NCBI RefSeq assembly: GCF_000971195.1
Contig: NZ_BBLZ01000003.1
Location: 209,642-273,641 of the forward strand
Direction: 5' to 3'
DNA from: Demequina soli
Lineage (GTDB): Bacteria > Actinomycetota > Actinomycetes > Actinomycetales > Demequinaceae
DNA length: 64,000 bases
The stretch's first letter is position 1, and every line of letters begins with the position of its first letter. Positions 38,158-46,437 of the stretch are shown in pieces. A model generated the notes under the pieces. It did no database searches. It was not told the origin of the DNA and was given only the letters and a program-made list of their open reading frames with translations. The position numbers and the translations under genes were made by a program.

Positions 38158-39441
38158 GTGAGCGGCGGCTCGTCCGCCGTGCTGGACTCGCGCCTGGCCT
38201 CGCTTGCCGCGGTGCTCGATGCGGTACGCAGCGCCGACGCCCACACGCGCCCGGAGATCGAACGCAGCACGGGACTCGGTCGCAAGGTGGTCGCGCAACG
38301 CGTGTCCGAGCTCCTCGAGGCCGGGCTTCTCGACGAAGGCACGCTCGGGCCTTCGACCGGAGGTCGCGCGCCGCGCCTCCTGCGCTTCACGGCCGAGTCG
38401 GGCGTGATGCTGGTCGCGCACTTCGGCGCCACGGGCGTGGTCGCGGGCGTCGCCGACCTGTCGGGGACGATGCTCACGCACCGCAGGCGGCCGCACAACA
38501 TCGCCGATGGGCCGGACGCGGCGCTCGACGTCATGGTGGAGATGTGGGACGCGCTGCTCGCTCAGCTCGATGCGCCGGGCATCCGCGCGCGCGTGTGGGG
38601 TGTGGGAGTCGGCGTCCCCGGTCCGGTCGAGTTCTCGACCGCGCGCCCCATGTCCCCGCCGATCATGCCGGGCTGGGACGAGTTCCCCATCCGCGAACGC
38701 ATCCAGGAGACGTGGGCGACGCCCGTGTGGGTGGACAACGACGTCAACACCATGGCGCTCGGGGAGCTGCGCGGCGGCCTCGCGCGCGGCAGCGCGGACC
38801 TTGTCTACATCAAGATCGGCACCGGCATCGGCGCCGGCATCGTGTCCCGAGGCCGCCTGCATCGTGGGGCGCAGGGTGTCGCGGGCGACATCGGCCACAT
38901 CCCCGTCCGGGAGGTGCTCGGTGTCGTGTGCCGGTGCGGCCGTGTCGACTGCCTCGAGGCGGTCGCCGGTGGACGCGCGCTGGTGGACGCGGCGACCGTC
39001 GCCGCCCACCGTGAGCCCGAGAGCGTGCTGGCCGATCTGCTCCGACGCGACCACGCGCTCACGCTCGCCCATCTGTCCGAGGCCGCCTCGTACGGCGACC
39101 GCGCGACCATCGACCTGCTGCGGACCGCGGGCCGCCGCATCGGAGAAGGGGTGGCGTCGCTCGTCAACACCCTCAACCCGGACCTCGTGGTGCTCGGCGG
39201 ACCAGTCAGCGAGGTGAGCGAGCTGATCCTCGCCACCGTGCGCCACACGGTGTACGAGCGGTCGCTGCCGCTCGCGACGCGCGACCTTGTCCTCACGCGA
39301 TCCGTCGACAGCGACCTGGTGGGGATCACCGGCGCGGCGTTCATGGTCATCGACGAGATCTTCCGCGCCGAGGCGCTCGAGCACTGGGTCGAGCACGGCC
39401 GTCCCGGCGCGGACATCAGCCTGCTCGCACCCAGCTCCTGA
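38158..39441 (+). CDS. ROK-family transcriptional regulator
   Basis: A 427-residue protein. It has an N-terminal winged helix (TRPEIERSTGLGRKVVAQRVSELLEAGLLDEG) and a sugar-kinase-like ROK domain with the zinc motif CRCGRVDCLEA and VAGDIGHIPV. The phosphate-binding DxGxT is replaced by HFGATG, so it should bind sugar but not phosphorylate. Start is GTG. It is the natural regulator of the adjacent divergent isomerase/ABC cluster. Inducer unknown. Confidence 0.92.
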   Translation: MSGGSSAVLDSRLASLAAVLDAVRSADAHTRPEIERSTGLGRKVVAQRVSELLEAGLLDEGTLGPSTGGRAPRLLRFTAESGVMLVAHFGATGVVAGVADLSGTMLTHRRRPHNIADGPDAALDVMVEMWDALLAQLDAPGIRARVWGVGVGVPGPVEFSTARPMSPPIMPGWDEFPIRERIQETWATPVWVDNDVNTMALGELRGGLARGSADLVYIKIGTGIGAGIVSRGRLHRGAQGVAGDIGHIPVREVLGVVCRCGRVDCLEAVAGGRALVDAATVAAHREPESVLADLLRRDHALTLAHLSEAASYGDRATIDLLRTAGRRIGEGVASLVNTLNPDLVVLGGPVSEVSELILATVRHTVYERSLPLATRDLVLTRSVDSDLVGITGAAFMVIDEIFRAEALEHWVEHGRPGADISLLAPSS

Positions 39442-39448
39442 GCGTCCT

Positions 39449-39473
39449 GCCGGCGCACGTCCGAGGCGCCGGC
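39449..39473. terminator. Hairpin between convergent ROK and hemerythrin genes
   Basis: 8-bp arms GCCGGCGC / GCGCCGGC with a 9-nt loop, in the 46-bp gap between the two stops. It could serve both strands. Confidence 0.6.
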
Positions 39474-39487
39474 GCGCCCGAACCGCG

Positions 39488-40213
39488 TCAGATCGTCTCG
39501 GGGATCGGGCGTCCCGGGAACAGCGTCGCGTACTGCTTGCGGTACATGCGCTTGCCCACCAGCCGATAGGCCAGCCGCGCGAAGGCGGGGACCTCCTTGA
39601 GGAACTCGCGCTGGTCCTCGATCGGGTTGACGGCGAGGATCATGCCCAGATAGGCGATCACCACCTTCTTCTCGAACTCGTCGAAGCCGTGCTCCGAGAG
39701 CTTGTCGAACTCCTCGACGGTCAGCACGCGGTCGACGGCGGGCATCACCTCGGTGACCTCGCGGCGCAGGTGCGCCTTGAGCGTCGCGGACAGCGTCTCG
39801 TAGCGCCGGGCGAGGTCCTCCCCCGCCTCCTGGTCCGCCGTCGCGGTCCACCGGTCGCGGATCGGGGCGAGATCGTCGAGCATCACCTTGACCTCCGCGT
39901 GCTGCGCCAGCATCTGGTCCACGTGCAGGGCACAGGCGGGCGCGCGCTCGCGCAGCTGCGGGTACATGAGCTGGTCCTCGCTCTCGTGGTGCACGTGGAG
40001 GACCTTGTCGATGTTGGCGAGCACCGCCCCGACATAGGTGGAGCGCTCCGTGTCGCCGGGCGCGGCGGATCGCACGAGTCCCGGCGCCTCGTCGTACGCC
40101 CATAGGAACACGCGGTGCACGCGCCTCATCCCCGCGGTGCCGGAGCACAGGATCGGGCCGTCGGGAACCGGCGCCGCCACCTCGCCCGGTTCCATGGCGA
40201 AGAAATCTGACAT
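39488..40213 (-). CDS. Hemerythrin-domain (HHE) protein
   Basis: A 241-residue protein with HHE-type iron ligands: RRVHRVFLWAYDEA, VLHVHHESEDQLMYPQL, HVDQMLAQHAEVKVMLDDL and LKAHLRREVTEVMPAVD, giving the His/Glu set of a di-iron four-helix bundle. The C-terminal ~70 residues are extra. Likely roles are oxygen, NO or iron sensing or storage. Start is at MSDFFAMEPG. It stands in front of no obvious partner. Confidence 0.88.
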   Translation of the reverse strand: MSDFFAMEPGEVAAPVPDGPILCSGTAGMRRVHRVFLWAYDEAPGLVRSAAPGDTERSTYVGAVLANIDKVLHVHHESEDQLMYPQLRERAPACALHVDQMLAQHAEVKVMLDDLAPIRDRWTATADQEAGEDLARRYETLSATLKAHLRREVTEVMPAVDRVLTVEEFDKLSEHGFDEFEKKVVIAYLGMILAVNPIEDQREFLKEVPAFARLAYRLVGKRMYRKQYATLFPGRPIPETI

Positions 40214-40301
40214 CGGAGCCCCCCGCACCCTGTCCAGCACGGGGCGCCGATGCCCCCTGTCGAGGCGACGCTACGCCCCGCTCCGCCGCGCGGCAACGGG
40301 A

Positions 40302-40337
40302 GCGACGGGGGCGACGGGGGCGACGGGCGCGACGCGC
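40302..40337. repeat. Short tandem repeat, 9 bp x 4
   Basis: GCGACGGGG, GCGACGGGG, GCGACGGGC and GCGACGCGC run head to tail in the gap directly after the MFS stop codon. Length could vary by slippage. No function is evident. Confidence 0.8.
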
Positions 40338-41741
40338 CTACGCAACCGCCGCATCGTGCCGCGACCTGGTGCGCAGATGGTGCACCACCAGGCCGAGGAA
40401 CACGACGGCGCAACCGGCGACACCGAGCGCGAGCGTGAGCGTGATGCCGGTACCCGTCGGGTGTGCGTCGGCGGCCATGTGGGCCGCGAGGACCGCGCCT
40501 GCGACCGCGCTGCCGATCGAGCCGCCGACGGTGCGCAGCACCTGGTTGAAGCTCACCGCGCTGCCGAGCTCGTCGGTGATGACGCTGCGGGCGATGAGGC
40601 CCGGCATGGCGGCGTAGGTGGTGCCGATGCCCACGCCGAACAGCAGCATGCCGGCGAGGATCTCCCACAGCGAGTCGTGCGCGACGAGCAGCAGCACGGT
40701 GGAGCCGGTGACGACGCCGGCGCCGAACGGCAGCAGCGCGGACAGCCGGATGCGTCCGGCGACGGCGTGGACGATGCGGTTCGCGCCGAAGCTGCCGACC
40801 GACAGGGGAAGCATGACGAACCCGGCCCAGAACACGGGCATGCCGATGCCGTAGCCGGTCTCGGTGGGCGCCTGCGCGATGAGGCTCGCCACCGACAGCC
40901 CAAGGTACATGGCCGCGCCGAGCCCCAGGCCCGTGGCGTTCGCGAGGAGCACGTCGCCGTGACGCATCACGCGCAGGTTGATGAGGGGGTGGTCGCTGCG
41001 CAGCTCGACCACGATCCACGCGGCGATCGCGATGACCGCGAGCGCGAGCACGCCCAGGGTCGCGGGCGACGTCCAGCCCCAGTGCTCGCCCTCGCTCACG
41101 CCGGCGAGCAGCGCGGCGAGGCCCACCCCGATCAGGATCGCGCCCGGAAGGTCGAACGGCACGCGCGGCGCGGACTCGTCGGGACCGCGCGGCACGCCCC
41201 GCACCACCACCACGATCGCCGAGGCGACGAACAGCGCGGCGAACCAGAAGGCCCACTCGTAGTCGAACGAGCCCGCGATGATGCCGGTGAGGGGGTAGCC
41301 GATGCCGATGCCGGTGGCGACCGTGACGGACAGGCTCGCGATCCCGACCGTCACGCGGTCGGCGGGCAGGTAGCGCCGCCCGATCGCGATCGTCATGGGG
41401 ACGATGCCGTACGTGAGTCCCTGCATCGCGCGCCCGATGAGGAACACCGGGAAGGTCGTGGCGACGGCCGCGAGGATCGAGCCGGCCAGGATGATCGCGA
41501 GCGCGGTCACGAGGATCCGCTTCTTGTGCGGGCCGTCGCTCAGGCGCCCCATGACCGGCGTCGCCACCGCGCCCACCAGGAGGTTGACGGTGAGCATCCA
41601 CTGCGCGGAGGCGACGGAGACGTCGAGCTCGCGCGAGATGGTGGGCACGAGCAGCATGCCGAGCGAGCTGACGATCGCGGTCGACAGCGCCGCGTAGACG
41701 AGCACCGTGAGCAGGCGCGGGGACACGCGCGCGTCATGCAT
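40338..41741 (-). CDS. MFS drug/metabolite exporter (DHA2-like)
   Basis: A 467-residue transporter with about 14 helices. The early motif MGRLSDGPHKKRILV is the loop-2 MFS signature, and GIVPMTIAIGRRYLP and GIGIGYPLTGIIAG are typical of the DHA2 drug:H+ antiporters. It overlaps the upstream MarR gene by 8 bases, so the regulator probably controls the pump. Substrate unknown. The nearby aromatic-metabolism genes make an aromatic compound possible. Confidence 0.9.
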   Translation of the reverse strand: MHDARVSPRLLTVLVYAALSTAIVSSLGMLLVPTISRELDVSVASAQWMLTVNLLVGAVATPVMGRLSDGPHKKRILVTALAIILAGSILAAVATTFPVFLIGRAMQGLTYGIVPMTIAIGRRYLPADRVTVGIASLSVTVATGIGIGYPLTGIIAGSFDYEWAFWFAALFVASAIVVVVRGVPRGPDESAPRVPFDLPGAILIGVGLAALLAGVSEGEHWGWTSPATLGVLALAVIAIAAWIVVELRSDHPLINLRVMRHGDVLLANATGLGLGAAMYLGLSVASLIAQAPTETGYGIGMPVFWAGFVMLPLSVGSFGANRIVHAVAGRIRLSALLPFGAGVVTGSTVLLLVAHDSLWEILAGMLLFGVGIGTTYAAMPGLIARSVITDELGSAVSFNQVLRTVGGSIGSAVAGAVLAAHMAADAHPTGTGITLTLALGVAGCAVVFLGLVVHHLRTRSRHDAAVA

Positions 41742-42162
41742 CGAAGGCCCCCTCGGCGAGCGCGGCGAGCACGGGGATCGCGGCCGCGAGCGACGCCCGC
41801 CCCGCATCGTCCAACCTCTCCTCGATCGCCTGGGCGAGCCACGGCGCCCCGGCCCGGCGCTCGACCTCGTAGCGCTCGCGGCCCGCCTCGGTGAGGTCGA
41901 TCCAGGAGCGACGCCGGTCCTCGGGGTCGGGGGTCCGGGCGACCAGGCCGCCGTCCTCGAGCTCGCGCACGGCGATGGTGACGGCCTGCGGGCTGATCCG
42001 GAGCGCGTGCGCAAGCTCGGACGCCGAGGCCGCGCCGCCGCGCGAGAGCCGTGCCAGGAGGCCCAGCTTCCCGAGGGACAGGGTGCGGTCGCGGTCGAGC
42101 CGGTGCATCACCGGCCGGAGCGCGTCCTGGAGGGCGAGCGACATGTCGAGCGATGGGGGCAT
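41734..42162 (-). CDS. MarR-family regulator
   Basis: A 142-residue winged-helix repressor: LSLGKLGLLARLSRGGAASASELAHALRISPQAVTIAVRELEDGGLVARTPDPEDRRRSWIDLTEAG. It is co-transcribed with and overlapping the MFS gene. Two direct repeats of AAGGAGATTGA lie 14-37 bp upstream of its start and probably form its operator. Confidence 0.92.
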   Translation of the reverse strand: MPPSLDMSLALQDALRPVMHRLDRDRTLSLGKLGLLARLSRGGAASASELAHALRISPQAVTIAVRELEDGGLVARTPDPEDRRRSWIDLTEAGRERYEVERRAGAPWLAQAIEERLDDAGRASLAAAIPVLAALAEGAFDA

Positions 42163-42175
42163 GCGGACATGCTAC

Positions 42176-42199
42176 AAGGAGATTGATAAAGGAGATTGA
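42176..42199. promoter_or_regulatory. Tandem direct repeat, probable MarR operator
   Basis: AAGGAGATTGA occurs at 42176-42186 and again at 42189-42199 with a 13-bp period. It sits in the divergent region between MarR and the tannase-type gene, so it could affect both. Confidence 0.45.
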
Positions 42200-42405
42200 C
42201 CATCAACGCCTAAGTGTGGGGGCGCCCGAGAGCAGCGAGGGTGCGATCGACGCCTGCGGCGACGCCCCGGGCGTCCGGCTGAGATTGTCAACGGTTTTGG
42301 CTACGCAATTGTCGCCAATGTCGTATACGTTCTCAAGTACGGGCTCTGTCCGTCGCGGTGCGCGACTCGGACGCTCCGCGGAACGCTCAATGGGGAGGTT
42401 CACAC

Positions 42406-44199
42406 ATGCCACACGTCCACGCCCTCACCGGGCCGTCGCGCTCCTCGCGCGCGGCCCGGCTGCTCGCCCTCGCCGCCGTCGCGGCCGGGGCCGTCCTCGC
42501 CGCGGGCACCCCCGCGGCCCAGGCCAAGACCCCGGCGCCCGCGCCGGCGGCCACCACGACCACCACCGACGACGGCCTCGCAAACCTCGCGGGGGTGGAC
42601 GCCCGAATGAGCTGTGACGACCTCGTCGGGCTCACCCTCACGGACGTCGTCCAGGACGGCGTCGTCACCATCGACACCTCGGTGCTCGACGACTCGGACC
42701 CCGACGTCCAGCCGTTCTGCGACGTGCGGGGCAACATCGGCCCCGGCACCACGAGCATCGTCATGCACCTGCCGCTCACCGGCTGGACCCAGCGGTACGT
42801 GCAGACCGGCTGCGGCGGGCTGTGCGGCGGTGACAGCATCAGCTACCCGCAGGCCGCGGGCTGCTCGGTCGTGGAGGACGGCTCCGTCGCCACCGCGACG
42901 ACGAACATGGGCCACGCGGGTCCGCCCACCGCGTTCTTCGGGAACCAGCAGGCGGTGCTCGACTTCGCGTACCGCGGGGTGCACGTCACGGCGGTCGCGG
43001 CGGAGGCGATCATCGAGATGTTCTACGGGCAGCCGGCCGCGTACTCGTACTTCACGGGATGCTCGGACGGCGGACGCGAGGCCCTCATGGAGGCGCAGCG
43101 CTACCCGGACGACTTCGACGGCATCGCCGCCGGCGCCCCCGCCAACAACATGGCCGTCCAGAACACCATCCACCACGCCTGGAACGTGGTCGCGAACCAG
43201 GACCAGAACGGCGAGTTCATCCTGCTCGCGGACCGGCTGCCTCTGATCCACCAGGCGGTCCTGGACGCGTGCGACGGCATCGACGGGCTGGTCGACGGCC
43301 AGATCACCGACCCGCGCCAGTGCGACTTCGACCCGACGAGCATCGTCTGCGACGACCTGACGGTGTGCCTCACGCCGGAGGAGGCGGCGGTGGTGCGCAA
43401 GCTCCACGACGGCGCGACCACCGAGCAGGGCCAGCGCCTCGAGGTCTACGGCGCGCACGCGTGGGGCTCGGAGCTGGAGTGGACGCTGTTCGTGCCGGCA
43501 ACCCCGACGGGGTCGAGCGCCTCGGCGAACTTCGTCAACGGGTACATGCAGTACCTCGCGTTCACCAACCAGCAGGACCAGTCGACCACGTACCAGGACC
43601 TCTCGTTCACGCGTGAGGGCTTCTGGAACGCCGTGCAGGCCTCGCCGTACATCTCCGCGATGGACCCGGACCTGTCCGATTTCGCGGGCGCAGGCAGCAA
43701 GCTGCTCCTGTGGCACGGGTGGAACGACCAGCACATCCCGGTCACCAACACCCTCGACTATTGGAACGCCATGCAGACCACGATGGGACAGAAGACGGTC
43801 GACTCGTTCGCCAAGCTCTACCTGTTCCCGGGCATGGCGCACTGCGGCGGCGGCGACGGGCCGAACACGTTCGACATCCTCACGCCGCTGATGGCGTGGG
43901 TGGAGAGCGCGCAGGCGCCCGACGCGATCGTCGCGGCCACGGACGACGGCTCGCGCACGCGGCCCGTCTTCCCGTACCCGCAGGTCGCGCGGTACGACGG
44001 CACCGGATCGGTCGACGACGCCTCCAACTTCGTGGCCTTCGCCCCCAAGAAGGGCGCCACGGAGAACGCGTCCGACTACCGCTGGATCGGCGAGCGCCTC
44101 TACTCGAGCGGCTACCAGACGCAGTGCACGGTGGTCGATGGGAAGCTGGTGTGCACCACGCCGGCCTCGCAGTGGTTCGCGCAGATGACCAAGGCGTGA
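42406..44199 (+). CDS. Secreted tannase/feruloyl-esterase family hydrolase
   Basis: A 597-residue protein with an N-terminal signal peptide (ARLLALAAVAAGAVLAAGTPAAQA) and a tannase-family alpha/beta hydrolase. The nucleophile lies in FTGCSDGGREAL, Asp in GWNDQHIP and His in PGMAHCGGG. The Cys neighbours of Ser and His form the usual disulfide linking the triad. It would hydrolyse esters of gallic, ferulic or similar phenolic acids outside the cell. Start ATG has GGGGAGG 7 nt upstream. The 243-bp upstream region contains the MarR site and repeated ATTGTC words. Confidence 0.92.
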   Translation: MPHVHALTGPSRSSRAARLLALAAVAAGAVLAAGTPAAQAKTPAPAPAATTTTTDDGLANLAGVDARMSCDDLVGLTLTDVVQDGVVTIDTSVLDDSDPDVQPFCDVRGNIGPGTTSIVMHLPLTGWTQRYVQTGCGGLCGGDSISYPQAAGCSVVEDGSVATATTNMGHAGPPTAFFGNQQAVLDFAYRGVHVTAVAAEAIIEMFYGQPAAYSYFTGCSDGGREALMEAQRYPDDFDGIAAGAPANNMAVQNTIHHAWNVVANQDQNGEFILLADRLPLIHQAVLDACDGIDGLVDGQITDPRQCDFDPTSIVCDDLTVCLTPEEAAVVRKLHDGATTEQGQRLEVYGAHAWGSELEWTLFVPATPTGSSASANFVNGYMQYLAFTNQQDQSTTYQDLSFTREGFWNAVQASPYISAMDPDLSDFAGAGSKLLLWHGWNDQHIPVTNTLDYWNAMQTTMGQKTVDSFAKLYLFPGMAHCGGGDGPNTFDILTPLMAWVESAQAPDAIVAATDDGSRTRPVFPYPQVARYDGTGSVDDASNFVAFAPKKGATENASDYRWIGERLYSSGYQTQCTVVDGKLVCTTPASQWFAQMTKA

Positions 44200-44210
44200 G
44201 GCACTGACCC

Positions 44211-44318
44211 GCGACCTCTCTCACACACGGACCGCCCGAGGGGGCGTTCCGCTGCAGATCTTGTCGCATGCTGCGACCACGGATGCCTGACCTGCAGCAG
44301 CGGTGTGAGAGAGGTCGC
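44211..44318. repeat. Large intergenic inverted repeat (16-bp arms, 76-nt loop)
   Basis: GCGACCTCTCTCACAC (44211-44226) and its perfect complement (44303-44318) enclose 76 nt with internal short stems. The geometry is almost identical to 17362-17470 with different sequence. It starts 11 bp after the tannase-type stop and ends 46 bp before the GTG of the next gene. Confidence 0.7.
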
Positions 44319-44364
44319 CGAGGGCGGCCCGTCGCACGACGTCGAGCCTGCGAGACTGTGGCCC

Positions 44365-45393
44365 GTGCCTCACCGCGACCCCGTCGACGCAGCCGCCATC
44401 GAGCACGGCGACGAAGCTCCCCCGCTGCGCGTGGGCGTGCTCGGCGCGGCCCGCATCGTCACGGACGCGCTCGCGACGCCCGCCGCGTCGACCCCGGGCG
44501 TCACCGTGGCCGCGGTCGCCTCGCGCAGCCGCGAGCGGGCTGCGGAGGCCGCCCGTCGGCACGGCATCGCCACGGCTCACGGCTCCTACGAGGCGCTCCT
44601 GGACGACCCGACGATCGACGCCGTCTACATCCCCCTGCCGGCCGCCCTCCATGCGGGGTGGACGGTGGCCGCCGCCCGCGCGGGCAAGCACGTCCTGTGC
44701 GAGAAGCCCTTCACCTCGAACAGTGCCGCGGCCGCCGAGGTCGAGGCGGCGACGCGCGAGTCGGGCGTGGTGGTGATGGAGGCCTACCACTCGCACCACC
44801 ACCCGCTGGTGGCACGGGTGCGCGGGATCCTCGCATCGGGCGAGATCGGCACCGTCCGGTCCGCGCACGCCACCTTCTGCGTCCCCATCCCGCCGGGCAA
44901 GGACATCCGGTGGAACCTCGCGCTGGGAGGCGGCGGGCTGCTCGACGTGGGCTACTACCCGGTGCGGATGCTGCGCGAGCTGCTCGGCGAGGTGGTCGAG
45001 GTGACCGATGCGCGCGCGTGGATGCGCGACGGGATCGACCGCCGGGTCGAGGCGAGGCTCACGCTCCCTGGCGGCGTGATCGGCACCGTCGTCTCGTCGA
45101 TCTGGTCGCGCCGGCTGGCGGGCGCGACGCTCACGGTGCGAGGCGACCGCGGCTCCCTCGAGGTCCCATTCCCGTATCACCCGCAGATGCGCGGCGTCAT
45201 CCGCGTGCGTGGGACCGAGGGCCGCCGGACCGAGCGCGTCGACCGTCGTACCTCGTACTGGTACCAGCTGGGAGCTTTCGAGCGTGCGGTGAGGGACGGG
45301 GCGCCCCTCGGGACCGATGCGGTGGCAGCGGTCGCGCAGATGCGCGCGCTCGACGCCATCTACGATGCCGCGGGCGTGGCGCGGAGGCCGTGA
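44365..45393 (+). CDS. Gfo/Idh/MocA-family oxidoreductase (second)
   Basis: A 342-residue protein: Rossmann start LRVGVLGAARIVTDALATPA, VAAVASRSRERAAE, the motif HVLCEKPFTSN and GGGGLLDVGYYPVRMLRELLG. The N-terminal glycine loop (GAARI) places it nearer the dimeric dihydrodiol / glucose-fructose oxidoreductase-like branch than the gene at 35664. GTG 44365 is chosen because an upstream ATG lies within the inverted repeat arm. Substrate unknown. Confidence 0.85.
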   Translation: MPHRDPVDAAAIEHGDEAPPLRVGVLGAARIVTDALATPAASTPGVTVAAVASRSRERAAEAARRHGIATAHGSYEALLDDPTIDAVYIPLPAALHAGWTVAAARAGKHVLCEKPFTSNSAAAAEVEAATRESGVVVMEAYHSHHHPLVARVRGILASGEIGTVRSAHATFCVPIPPGKDIRWNLALGGGGLLDVGYYPVRMLRELLGEVVEVTDARAWMRDGIDRRVEARLTLPGGVIGTVVSSIWSRRLAGATLTVRGDRGSLEVPFPYHPQMRGVIRVRGTEGRRTERVDRRTSYWYQLGAFERAVRDGAPLGTDAVAAVAQMRALDAIYDAAGVARRP

Positions 45394-45418
45394 GGGGGCG
45401 CGTCGGCGCCCGGACGCC

Positions 45419-45760
45419 TCACTCGCCCCGCCTCGCGGCCTGACCCGCGACCATGCCCGGCACGAGGTCGGCGGAGAAGGCGGCGAGGTCGCGCGTGACC
45501 ACCGCGGCGATGTAGCCGTCCGGCCGGATGGCGACGATGCCGTCCCCGCCGATGCCGTACGCGCGGCGCCAGGGCGTGTTCGCGGCCGGGTCGAGGTGGA
45601 CGATGCGCACGCCGGCACCGGTCGTGGGCCACGCGACCGCGTCGACGGCGGCGGACGCCGCGCTGGCGGTCGGCCGGGAGGGCGTCGGGTGCCGTTCGCG
45701 CGCGGCAGGCAGCCGCCGCGCCGTGGACCGCGCCCCGGCAGCCCCCGTCCCGCTAGCCAC
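45419..45760 (-). pseudogene. Possible remnant of a flavoprotein aromatic hydroxylase
   Basis: The frame encodes 113 residues. The C-terminal half (GVRIVHLDPAANTPWRRAYGIGGDGIVAIRPDGYIAAV) resembles the thioredoxin-like C-terminal domain of FAD-dependent phenol-type monooxygenases, with the RPDGYIA motif. The FAD-binding body is missing and the N-terminal part is low-complexity. A decayed gene end is more likely than a functional small protein. It overlaps the upstream membrane-protein gene by 8 bases. Confidence 0.4.
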
Positions 45761-46187
45761 GATCGTTCGCGAGGATCCAGTAGGGCTCGGACCCCTCGGG
45801 ATGGTAGGTCAACGTGAAGGTGTGGTCACCGATCACGACCGCGGTGACGTCTCCGGCGCGCACCGCGTCCGGGTAGGCGTCCGCGAAGGCGCCGAACACG
45901 GCATCCGGGGTGGCGCTGGAGACGAAGCGGTACAGGTTCCCGCCGGCCCCGCCGTGCGCACGTGGAGCCCAGAACTCGACCTTCCCGTCGACGGCGCCGA
46001 GGGAGTCGACCCACACGCCGGCATAGGTGCCACGCACCCCCACCCACGCGCCGGCAACGACGGCGACGACCGCGAGGGCGGTGAGCGCGACACGGGCGCG
46101 GCGTCCGCCTCGCCGCCACCCCCAGGCCACCAGCACGATCGCGGCGGCGACGAGGGCGAGCGCTGCGATGGCGTTGCCGAGGGTCAT
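45753..46187 (-). CDS. Small membrane protein of unknown function
   Basis: A 144-residue protein with two N-terminal transmembrane helices (AIAALALVAAAIVLVAWGW; VALTALAVVAVVAGAWVGV) separated by an Arg-rich turn, then an extracytoplasmic domain with DAVFGAFADAYPDAVRAGDV. The ATG is preceded by a GGAGGGACC ribosome-binding site. No family is recognised. Confidence 0.6.
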   Translation of the reverse strand: MTLGNAIAALALVAAAIVLVAWGWRRGGRRARVALTALAVVAVVAGAWVGVRGTYAGVWVDSLGAVDGKVEFWAPRAHGGAGGNLYRFVSSATPDAVFGAFADAYPDAVRAGDVTAVVIGDHTFTLTYHPEGSEPYWILANDRG

Positions 46188-46437
46188 CGGTGGTCCCTCC
46201 CTGGTGAGCTCGCGCCGATGCGCCGTGCCATGACGAGTGCCCCACTGCGAGAGCCCCCGGCCCACGGTCGTCCTGCGTCAAGTCCACCCTAGACGGGGAA
46301 ACGCGTTCTGGCGACACATCTACCAGGAACGATGCCCGGCTTCGGTTCGCGACATGCCGCGCCTTTCGAGTGCCGCCACCTGCGACCGCGGCAGCGTCCA
46401 CCGCCCGCTGCCACACCCCTGCCGGCCCTCCATGCGT

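Noticed and set aside
40302..40337. Possible CRISPR-like repeat
   Set aside because: The units are 9 bp, contiguous and without spacers; no cas genes are present.
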